Origin: Catenuloplanes niger | GTDB lineage: Bacteria > Actinomycetota > Actinomycetes > Mycobacteriales > Micromonosporaceae | Direction: 5' to 3' | Length of the DNA stretch: 64,000 bases | Assembly: GCF_031458255.1 (NCBI RefSeq) | Contig: NZ_JAVDYC010000001.1 | Coordinates: 682,001 to 746,000, forward strand | Notes under the pieces: generated by a model | Seen by the model: the letters and a program-made list of their open reading frames with translations, nothing else | The model's database searches: none | Told to the model about the DNA's origin: nothing | Shown here: positions 58,149-64,000 of the stretch, one piece after another | How positions within the stretch are numbered: position 1 is the first letter of the stretch | Layout of the letters: each line of letters starts with the position of its first letter | Translations under genes and position numbers: made by a program

Positions 58149-59891
58149 TCAGTGGTCGCGGTAGGTGGCGCCGTCATCCGACTCCGGTGTCGCGGGCGTC
58201 GCGCCGCCCTCCGGCGGCCCGGCGATCGACTGGGAGCCGGCCGCCAGCTCCGGGAACTTCGCGTCGAACGCCGGCCGCTCGGAGCGGATGCGCGGCATGC
58301 GGTCGAAGTTGCGCAGCGGCGGCGGGCTGCTGGTCGCCCACTCGAGGCTGTTGCCGTGCCCCCACGGGTCGTCCACGGTGGCGAGCCGGCCGGCCCGGTA
58401 GGAGTGCCAGCAGTTGTAGAGGAACGGCAGCGTGGACAGGCCGAGCACGAACGACCCGACGGTGGAGAACGTGTTCAGCGCCGTGAAGCCGTCCTGCGCC
58501 TGGTAGTCCGCGTACCGCCGGGGCATGCCCTCGTTGCCGAGCCAGTGGTGCACCAGGAAGGTGGCGTGGAAGCCGAGGAACGTCAGCCAGAAGTGCAGCT
58601 TGCCGAGCCGCTCGTCGAGCATCCGGCCGAACATCTTCGGGAACCAGAAATAGATGCCGGAGAACACCGCGAACACGATCGTGCCGAACAGTACATAGTG
58701 GAAGTGCGCGACCACGAAATACGTGTCGTGCGTGTGGAAGTCCACCGGCGGGCTGGCGAGCAGCACGCCGGACAGCCCGCCGAACAGGAACGTCACCATG
58801 AAGCCGAGCGCGAACAGCATCGGCGACTCGAACGTGAGCTGGCCGCGCCACATCGTGCCGATCCAGGTGAAGAACTTCAGCCCGGTCGGTACGGCGATCA
58901 GGTAGCTGAGGAAGCTGAAGAACGGCAGCAACACCTGTCCGGTGGCGAACATGTGGTGCGCCCACACGCTCATCGACAGCGCCGCGATCACCAGCGTGGC
59001 CGCGACCAGCGTCTTGTAGCCGAACACCGGCTTGCGGCTGAACACCGGGATGACCTCGGTGATGATGCCGAAGAACGGCAGCGCGATGATGTAGACCTCG
59101 GGGTGCCCGAAGAACCAGAACAGGTGCTGCCACAGCATCGGCCCGTTCGTCGCCGCGTCGTAGACGTGCGCGCCGAGCGTGCGGTCCGCCGCGAGCGCGA
59201 GCAGCGCCGCCGCCAGGAACGGGAAGACCAGCACCACCAGCAGGCTGGTGACCAGGATGTTCCACGTGAAGATCGGCATGCGGAACATGGTCATGCCGGG
59301 CGCGCGCAACGTCAGGATCGTGGTGATCATGTTGACGCCGCCGAGGATCGTGCCGAGGCCGGACAGCACCAGCCCGGTGATCCACAGGTTCCCGCCGATG
59401 CCCGGCGAGTGCGCGCCGTCGGACAGCGGCGTGTACGCCGTCCAGCCGAAGTCGGCCGCGCCGCCGGGTGAGATGAAGCCGCCCATCACGATGACGCCGC
59501 CGAACAGGTACAGCCAGTACGCGAACGAGTTCAGCCGCGGGAACGCCACGTCCGGCGCACCGATCTGGATCGGCACCACGTAGTTGGCGAACGCGAACAC
59601 CACCGGCGTCGCGAAGAACAGCAGCATGATCGTGCCGTGCATGGTGAACAGCTGGTTGTACTGCTCCGGGCTGAGGAACTGCATCTCCGGCCGGGCCAGC
59701 TCGGCGCGCATGACCAGCGCCATCAGGCCGCCGAGCATGAAGAACACGAACGACGTGACCAGGTACATGATCCCGATCTGCTTCGCGTCCGTGGTGCGCA
59801 GCAACCGGGCCAGCGCCGACCCACGCACGGCCGGGCGGACCGGCGCCGGCCGGGCCTGGATCGTCGTGGGCTTCGGCACGAGGGTCGTCAC
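58149..59891 (-). CDS. ctaD: Cytochrome c oxidase subunit I
   Basis: 580 residues from a GTG at 59891 with AGGAG. Twelve transmembrane helices are expected. Haem and copper ligands are present: FTMHGTIM (haem a His), [10 protein letters not shown] (CuB His with the cross-linked Tyr), WAHHMF (two CuB His) and [10 protein letters not shown] (haem a3 and a His). It forms the catalytic core of the aa3 terminal oxidase. No subunit II, III or ctaB gene is adjacent, so this is a stand-alone copy. Divergent from an HxlR regulator. Confidence 0.97.
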   Translation of the reverse strand: MTTLVPKPTTIQARPAPVRPAVRGSALARLLRTTDAKQIGIMYLVTSFVFFMLGGLMALVMRAELARPEMQFLSPEQYNQLFTMHGTIMLLFFATPVVFAFANYVVPIQIGAPDVAFPRLNSFAYWLYLFGGVIVMGGFISPGGAADFGWTAYTPLSDGAHSPGIGGNLWITGLVLSGLGTILGGVNMITTILTLRAPGMTMFRMPIFTWNILVTSLLVVLVFPFLAAALLALAADRTLGAHVYDAATNGPMLWQHLFWFFGHPEVYIIALPFFGIITEVIPVFSRKPVFGYKTLVAATLVIAALSMSVWAHHMFATGQVLLPFFSFLSYLIAVPTGLKFFTWIGTMWRGQLTFESPMLFALGFMVTFLFGGLSGVLLASPPVDFHTHDTYFVVAHFHYVLFGTIVFAVFSGIYFWFPKMFGRMLDERLGKLHFWLTFLGFHATFLVHHWLGNEGMPRRYADYQAQDGFTALNTFSTVGSFVLGLSTLPFLYNCWHSYRAGRLATVDDPWGHGNSLEWATSSPPPLRNFDRMPRIRSERPAFDAKFPELAAGSQSIAGPPEGGATPATPESDDGATYRDH

Positions 59892-59944
59892 GGGATCACT
59901 CCTAATGGCGTGGGGGCGCGGCCCCGCGTGCCCCAGCATCGACG

Positions 59945-59984
59945 CAGGTAAACGTCCTGTCCAGCGGTCACTTGCCGTTACCTG
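59945..59984. promoter_or_regulatory. Inverted repeat between ctaD and the HxlR gene
   Basis: CAGGTAA (59945-59951) and TTACCTG (59978-59984) are 7-bp arms 26 nt apart in the 100-nt divergent intergenic region, the second just before the HxlR start. Candidate operator for HxlR control of itself and ctaD. Confidence 0.45.
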
Positions 59985-59991
59985 GGAGCTG

Positions 59992-60393
59992 ATGGAGAGT
60001 AAGCAGGTGGGAAACCGTCACGAGATCGCCGCCCTGCCGCCCGAGTCCGACCTGGCCCGCGCCGACTCACTGGCCCGCGAGATCTTCTCCGACATCGCGA
60101 ACAAATGGGCGCTGCTGATCATCGAGTTCCTCGGCCTGCGCGGCACCATGCGGTTCGGCGAGCTGCGCGACGAGATCGGCGGCATCAGCCACAAGATGCT
60201 CACCCAGAACCTGCGCACGCTGGAACGCAACGGCCTGGTGACCCGGACCGTGCACCCCACCATCCCGCCCCGCGTCGACTACACGCTCACCGACGCCGGC
60301 GACGCCCTCCGTGCCGTCGTCGACGGCATGTGCGACTGGACGCAGCGCTTCCTGCCGCACATCGAGGCGTCGCGTACCGATTACGACGCCTGA
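59992..60393 (+). CDS. HxlR-family transcriptional regulator
   Basis: 133 residues from ATG 59992. HxlR winged helix: [60 protein letters not shown] and [15 protein letters not shown]. Lacks the N-terminal Cys used by many redox-sensing members. Divergent from ctaD and upstream of the lasso cluster; which one it controls is unclear. Confidence 0.93.
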   Translation: MESKQVGNRHEIAALPPESDLARADSLAREIFSDIANKWALLIIEFLGLRGTMRFGELRDEIGGISHKMLTQNLRTLERNGLVTRTVHPTIPPRVDYTLTDAGDALRAVVDGMCDWTQRFLPHIEASRTDYDA

Positions 60394-60610
60394 GCATTCT
60401 TTCGAATAACCGTCAATTGTCTTCTCGGGTGTTTTGGTCGACTTCGTGACGCAAATTCCATGCGCGCCCACCATGGGATGAACACGAGCCGGCCCCATTG
60501 CCCGCGCTCATTAATCGTCGATAACGTTCTCGCCGTCGGAAACGGTGGCCCCGCTGATAATCCGACGAGCTCGGAGTCGCCGGCGCGCCCGGTGGCACCG
60601 AATTAAAAAT

Positions 60611-60624
60611 GCATCGGCCGATGC
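60611..60624. promoter_or_regulatory. Perfect 14-bp palindrome upstream of the lasso precursor
   Basis: GCATCGGCCGATGC lies 46 nt before the precursor ATG in a 277-nt intergenic region (60394-60670) that is clearly richer in A+T than the genes around it (for example aattaaaaat just upstream). Candidate operator for the lasso operon; otherwise I see no gene there. Confidence 0.45.
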
Positions 60625-60670
60625 GATTAGTCATGTCCACGGCGAAAGCCGATTACCGAAAGGTGGCCTC

Positions 60671-60781
60671 ATGACCTCCTACGAGAAGCCCACGCTGACC
60701 CCGCAGGGCGACTTCCGCACCGAGACCGGCATCGGGAACAAGGGCCCGAAGGACCTGCTGGGCGGCAAGCAGCTCCTCTGA
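60671..60781 (+). CDS. Lasso peptide precursor (lagmysin-like)
   Basis: 36 residues, RBS GAAAGGTGG. The leader (1-20) has the YxxP recognition motif (YEKP, 4-7), Leu9, GDF (13-15) and Thr19 at position -2, as in lasso leaders. The predicted core (21-36) is IGNKGPKDLLGGKQLL: Ile1 would be joined to the side chain of Asp8 in an 8-residue ring, with the tail LLGGKQLL threaded. The D-L-L-G-G-x-x-L-L pattern and 16-residue length match lagmysin (LAGQGSPDLLGGHSLL as I remember it), but most ring residues differ. Followed by cyclase, RRE, peptidase and exporter genes, so the call is firm; ring size is inferred. Confidence 0.92.
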   Translation: MTSYEKPTLTPQGDFRTETGIGNKGPKDLLGGKQLL

Positions 60782-60793
60782 TCACGGTGCACA

Positions 60794-60822
60794 CCGGGCG
60801 GCGGCAGCACGCCGCCGCCCGG
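60794..60822 (+). terminator. Hairpin between lasso precursor and cyclase genes
   Basis: Perfect 12-bp stem CCGGGCGGCGGC / GCCGCCGCCCGG with loop AGCAC, 12 nt after the precursor stop and 25 nt before the cyclase start. A leaky terminator here would make precursor mRNA exceed enzyme mRNA. Confidence 0.75.
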
Positions 60823-60847
60823 CCCCTGCGGAGGAAGGACCAGCGCC

Positions 60848-62692
60848 ATGACCCGCCCCTCACACCTCGCCGGACTGTCCGACTGGTTCCTCGTGCTCCC
60901 GGACGACCCGGCCGCCACCGCCGCCGCCGAGCGGTTGCGGCCGTTCGCCGGCCGGGCCGTCGGACATCCCGGTGGGCGGCCCTGGCTGCTCGGACGGTGG
61001 ACCGTCGAGCGGCTCACCGTCGGCACGGCCGGTGACGTCACCGTCGCGGTCTCCGGCACCCACGTCGTCCCGGTCGAGGCCGCGCGCGAGGCCGCCGAGC
61101 GCGTCCGGTCGGCCGGGCGGGTCGACGGCGCGGTGCTCGACGCCCCGGGCAGCTATCACGTGGTCGTGCGGACCCCGTCCGGGACGTACGTCCGCGGCGG
61201 CGCCACCGAGGTGCGTCGCGCGTTCGTGACCCGCACCGGCCCGGCACCGCTCGCCGCGGACCGCGCCGACGTGCTCGCCGCGGTCCACGACGCCGGTCTC
61301 GACCCCACCCGGCTGGCCCTGCACCTGCTCGACCCGCAGACACTCCATCCGCTGGCCGGGACGCCGGTCTGGGCCGGGATCGACGCGGTCCCGGCCGGAT
61401 CATGGGCGCGGATCGACGCCACCGGCCGCGTCGCGTTCCGGCCCTGGTGGCGCCCGCCGGAGCCGGTCACCCCGATGGCGGAGGCCGCGGCCGGGCTGCG
61501 CGACGCGCTGACCGACGCGGTGCGGGTACGGACCGCCGGGCGCCCGCTGGTCACCACCGACCTGGGCGGCCTCGACTCGACCGCGGTGTGCAGCGTCGCC
61601 GCCACCCGCGGCGGGACCACGGTCGCGGCGTACACGGTGGACGTGCACGACCCGCTCGGCGACGACGTGCGGTGGGCCGCGCACACCGTCGCGGCGCTCG
61701 GGATCGAACATCACCTGGTGCCCGCCGAGCGCATGCCGATGACCTACGACGGGCTCACCGGCCCGGGCGAGAGCTGGGACGAGCCGTGCCTGACCACGGT
61801 GGACCGCAACCGCTGGAAGACGCTCATGCGGATGGCCGTGGACCGCGGCTCCACGCTGCACCTGACCGGGATCGGCGGCGACGAACTGCTCTACGGCTCC
61901 GTCGCCCACCTGCACACGCTGCTGCGCCGGCGGCCACGGCCGGCCTGGCGCGCGCTGCGCGGCTTCGAGGCGAAGTACCGCTGGTCCCGCGGCGAGACGC
62001 TGCGTCAGCTGGCGGACCGGCGGCCGTACCGGGCGTGGCTGGCCCGGGCCGGGGACGAGCTGACCGCGCCACCGCCCTCGCTGCGTGAGCCGCTGCTCGA
62101 CTGGGGCAGCCCGCCGCGGCTGCCGCCGTGGACCACGCCGGATACGGTCGCGGCCGTCCGGGCACTGCTGCACGCGACGGCCGCGCACGCGGAGCCGCTC
62201 GCGCCGTCCCGGGGCCGGCACCGGGAGCTGGAGGCGATCCGGTCGCTGTCCCGCACCACCCGGCAACTGCGCCAGATGGCCGCGCCGCTGGGCCTGGACT
62301 ACGCGGCACCGTACTACGACGACCGGGTGGTCGAGGCCGCGCTGCGCACCGATCCGGCGGACCGGATCACGCCCTGGCGGTACAAGCCGCTGATCGTCGA
62401 GGCGATGCGCGGCGTGGTCCCGGAGGCCAGCCGCGAACGCGCCACCAAGGCGAACGCGATGGTGGAGGAGGAGAACGGCCTGCGCCGGCACCGCGCCGAC
62501 CTGCTGACGCTCTGCGACTACTCCCGGCTGGCCCGGCTCGGGCTGATCGACGCGGTCGCGTTCCGGGCGGCGTGTGCCCGGCCACCCGCCAGTGACCTGC
62601 AGATCGGCGTGCTGCACCAGACCCTCGCCTGCGAGGTCTGGCTGCGCGCGCTGGAGGAGACCACCGTTCCCGCCGGAGGAGGACCGAGATGA
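60848..62692 (+). CDS. Lasso peptide macrolactam synthetase (asparagine-synthase-like cyclase)
   Basis: 614 residues from ATG 60848 with GGAGGAAGG upstream. The N-terminal part (about 1-170) corresponds to the glutaminase-like domain without its nucleophile. The C-terminal ATP-pyrophosphatase domain has the PP-loop LGGLDSTAV (240-247; usual Ser replaced by Leu), TGIGGDELLYGS and DYAAPYYDDRVVEAAL, as in lasso cyclases. It adenylates the Asp8 side chain and closes the ring. Its stop overlaps the next ATG by 4 nt. Confidence 0.93.
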   Translation: MTRPSHLAGLSDWFLVLPDDPAATAAAERLRPFAGRAVGHPGGRPWLLGRWTVERLTVGTAGDVTVAVSGTHVVPVEAAREAAERVRSAGRVDGAVLDAPGSYHVVVRTPSGTYVRGGATEVRRAFVTRTGPAPLAADRADVLAAVHDAGLDPTRLALHLLDPQTLHPLAGTPVWAGIDAVPAGSWARIDATGRVAFRPWWRPPEPVTPMAEAAAGLRDALTDAVRVRTAGRPLVTTDLGGLDSTAVCSVAATRGGTTVAAYTVDVHDPLGDDVRWAAHTVAALGIEHHLVPAERMPMTYDGLTGPGESWDEPCLTTVDRNRWKTLMRMAVDRGSTLHLTGIGGDELLYGSVAHLHTLLRRRPRPAWRALRGFEAKYRWSRGETLRQLADRRPYRAWLARAGDELTAPPPSLREPLLDWGSPPRLPPWTTPDTVAAVRALLHATAAHAEPLAPSRGRHRELEAIRSLSRTTRQLRQMAAPLGLDYAAPYYDDRVVEAALRTDPADRITPWRYKPLIVEAMRGVVPEASRERATKANAMVEEENGLRRHRADLLTLCDYSRLARLGLIDAVAFRAACARPPASDLQIGVLHQTLACEVWLRALEETTVPAGGGPR

Positions 62693-62946
62693 CCACCATG
62701 TTGCGCAACGGCATCCTGATGACCGAGACCGAGTACGGCGTCGTGCTGCTGGACGAGCACACCGGCGCCTACTACACACTCAACCCGACGGCCGCGCTCG
62801 TGGTGCGCACGCTGGACTCCGGCGGCGACGACGAGGCCGCCGCCGCGGCGCTGGTCGCCCAGTTCGGCGCGGACCCGGGGACCGCGGGCACGGACGTGGC
62901 CGAGCTGGTCGGTTCGCTGCGCACGGCGGGGCTGCTGCGCCGATGA
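62689..62946 (+). CDS. PqqD-like RiPP recognition element
   Basis: 85 residues, start overlaps the cyclase stop (ATGA). Winged-helix RRE pattern: GVVLLDEHTGAYYTLNPTAA, LVVRTLDSGGDDEAAAAALV, then VAELVGSLRTAGLL. In actinobacterial lasso systems this separate protein binds the YxxP leader motif and delivers the precursor to the peptidase and cyclase. Its stop overlaps the next start. Confidence 0.93.
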   Translation: MTTMLRNGILMTETEYGVVLLDEHTGAYYTLNPTAALVVRTLDSGGDDEAAAAALVAQFGADPGTAGTDVAELVGSLRTAGLLRR

Positions 62947-63359
62947 GCATGCCGGAGACCATCCCGTACAACCCGGCGTCGTTGCCCTTCACCACCCGAT
63001 GGGCCGCGCGCGTCGCCGTGACGGCGGCCCGGTTGCTGGCCCGCCGCCGCCCGGACCGGGTCCGGCGGGTGATGGGCGTGCTGCACCGCGGCACCCGCCC
63101 GGCCGGCGCCGCCCAGGCACTGGCCGCGTACCGGGCGGTGACCGCGGCGAGCCTGTACTGCGCGGGACGGGAGGGCTGCCTGCCCCGGTCGATCGCGGTC
63201 GCGCTGCTCTGCCGCGCGCGCGGCAGCTGGCCGACCTGGTGCGTGGGTGTGCGGCGGCTGCCGCCGTTCGCCGCGCACGCCTGGGTGCAGGTGGACGGCG
63301 AGCCGGTCGGCGAGGAGTTCCCCGCCGACTACTTCCGGCTGTTCTACTCGGTCGGATGA
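62943..63359 (+). CDS. Lasso leader peptidase (transglutaminase-like)
   Basis: 138 residues, start overlaps the RRE gene (ATGA). The catalytic Cys-His-Asp arrangement is visible: REGCLPRSIAVALLCR (Cys) and HAWVQVDGEPVGE (His and Asp), matching the transglutaminase-like lasso protease family without its fused RRE. It removes the leader after residue 20. The ABC exporter gene begins 6 nt downstream. Confidence 0.93.
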   Translation: MSMPETIPYNPASLPFTTRWAARVAVTAARLLARRRPDRVRRVMGVLHRGTRPAGAAQALAAYRAVTAASLYCAGREGCLPRSIAVALLCRARGSWPTWCVGVRRLPPFAAHAWVQVDGEPVGEEFPADYFRLFYSVG

Positions 63360-63365
63360 CGCCGG

Positions 63366-64000
63366 ATGCGTGCCGACCTGGCTCGCTGGCGCGACGTACG
63401 GCGGCTGACCGTGGGACACCGGCGCGCGATCGCGGTCGCGGCCACACTCAGCCTGGCCGGTTCCGCGCTGGCCCTGGCGCAGCCGATCCTGGCGCGCGAC
63501 GCGGTCGACACGGCCGCGGCCGGTACCGTGCCGTGGCCGGTGCTCGGCGCGCTGGTGCTGCTGTTCACGGCGCAGGCCGGCACGATGGCGCTCGCCCGTT
63601 ACGTGCAGGCGCGCACCGGCGAGACCATGATGCTGCGGCTGCGCCGCGCCCTGATCGACCACCTGCTGCGGGTCCGGATCCGGGACCTGGACCGGCACCG
63701 GGTCGGTGACCTGATCGCCCGCGCCGGCGGCGACACGGCCGTGGTGCGCACGCTCATCGCGCAGAGCCTCGGCTCCGGCATCGCCGGCGTCGCGGGCCTG
63801 GCCGGGACCGTGGCGCTGCTGGCCTGGCTGGATCCGTGGCTGCTGATCGCGGTCAGCGTGATGTTCGCGATCGCGGTGGCGGCGCTGCTGGCGATCGTGC
63901 GGCGGCTGCGGACGGCCTCGCGTGGCGCGCAGGAGGCGGAGGGAGCGCTGGTCGCGGACCTGGAGCGGGCGCTCGGCGCGATCCGCACGGTCCGCGCCGG
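63366..64000 (+). CDS. ABC transporter, lasso exporter (C-terminal part outside the window)
   Basis: About 211 residues are visible from ATG 63366. An N-terminal transmembrane domain of the ABC exporter type is seen: AIAVAATLSLAGSALALAQP, VPWPVLGALVLLFTAQAGTM, LRRALIDHLLRVRIRDLDRH, RVGDLIARAGGDTAVVRTLI (coupling helices) and WLDPWLLIAVSVMFAIAVAA. The nucleotide-binding domain is beyond the right edge. By position it should export the mature lasso peptide and give self-immunity. The ATG at 63356 belongs to another frame. Confidence 0.88.
   Translation, partial: MRADLARWRDVRRLTVGHRRAIAVAATLSLAGSALALAQPILARDAVDTAAAGTVPWPVLGALVLLFTAQAGTMALARYVQARTGETMMLRLRRALIDHLLRVRIRDLDRHRVGDLIARAGGDTAVVRTLIAQSLGSGIAGVAGLAGTVALLAWLDPWLLIAVSVMFAIAVAALLAIVRRLRTASRGAQEAEGALVADLERALGAIRTVRA

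Noticed and set aside
60728-60781. Alternative lasso core starting at Gly20 (Gly1-Asp9 ring)
   Set aside because: It would put Thr19 at -1, whereas the leader rule is Thr at -2; starting at Ile21 also aligns with lagmysin. Mass spectrometry would decide.

Overview
The window is very GC-rich, densely coded DNA with many GTG starts, 1-8 nt overlaps inside operons and an actinobacterial gene set: RamB beside the glyoxylate genes, group-3 sigma factor, a sortase-type LAxTG protein, MMPL transporter, two LCP proteins, a lasso peptide cluster. It is most likely chromosome of a Micromonosporaceae-type actinomycete (inference). I see no rRNA, tRNA, integrase, transposase or CRISPR array.

Layout. 1-3610 (minus): a two-gene unit, a winged-helix protein translationally coupled to a large double P-loop ATPase with a HerA/FtsK-like C-terminal half, cut by the window edge. 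3.9-7.7 kb: exported proteins (FN3/LAGTG protein with a repeat tail, small secreted protein, PQQ-type propeller). 7.7-17 kb: a membrane GGDEF-EAL protein, a stand-alone 5'-3' exonuclease with a clamp-binding tail, alpha/beta hydrolase, acyltransferase-like protein, hybrid histidine kinase, DinB-like protein and a cytochrome P450. 17-23.4 kb: secreted LamG protein, uppP, then a two-component system with a PepSY protein; the same TTCAG-N6-TTCAG direct repeat lies before the regulator gene and before the PepSY gene. 23.5-26 kb: secreted GH87-like alpha-1,3-glucanase. 26.2-31.4 kb: an MLTR-type regulator, then ramB divergent from aceA-aceB. 31.3-36 kb: hemerythrin, ThuA-like and large secreted subtilase genes. 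36.2-39.4 kb: TetR regulator with two tandem operator copies, then an MMPL exporter. 39.4-41.2 kb: about 1.8 kb without a convincing gene, with simple repeats, a 30-bp-arm inverted repeat and a 36-bp minisatellite.

41.2-44.4 kb: secreted PA14-GH2-LamG enzyme. 44.5-53.8 kb: stress and envelope genes (DUF3040-like, ChaB-like, CsbD, DUF2231, two divergent paralogous LCP proteins, a formaldehyde-dehydrogenase-like ADH, a SigB/SigF-type sigma factor, a duplicated metallopeptidase lipoprotein, DUF6766). Two GTTT-N15/16-GGG promoters fit control by that class of sigma factor. 53.8-58.1 kb: four-gene operon (methyltransferase, MBL hydrolase, YbdK-like ligase, M20 peptidase). 58.1-60.4 kb: a lone ctaD divergent from an HxlR regulator.

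60.6-64.0 kb: a lasso peptide cluster in the order precursor, cyclase, PqqD-like recognition element, leader peptidase and ABC exporter (cut by the right edge). The predicted 16-residue core, IGNKGPKDLLGGKQLL with an Ile1-Asp8 ring, resembles lagmysin as I remember it but has a different sequence. This and the ATPase/winged-helix pair at the left edge are the most interesting items.
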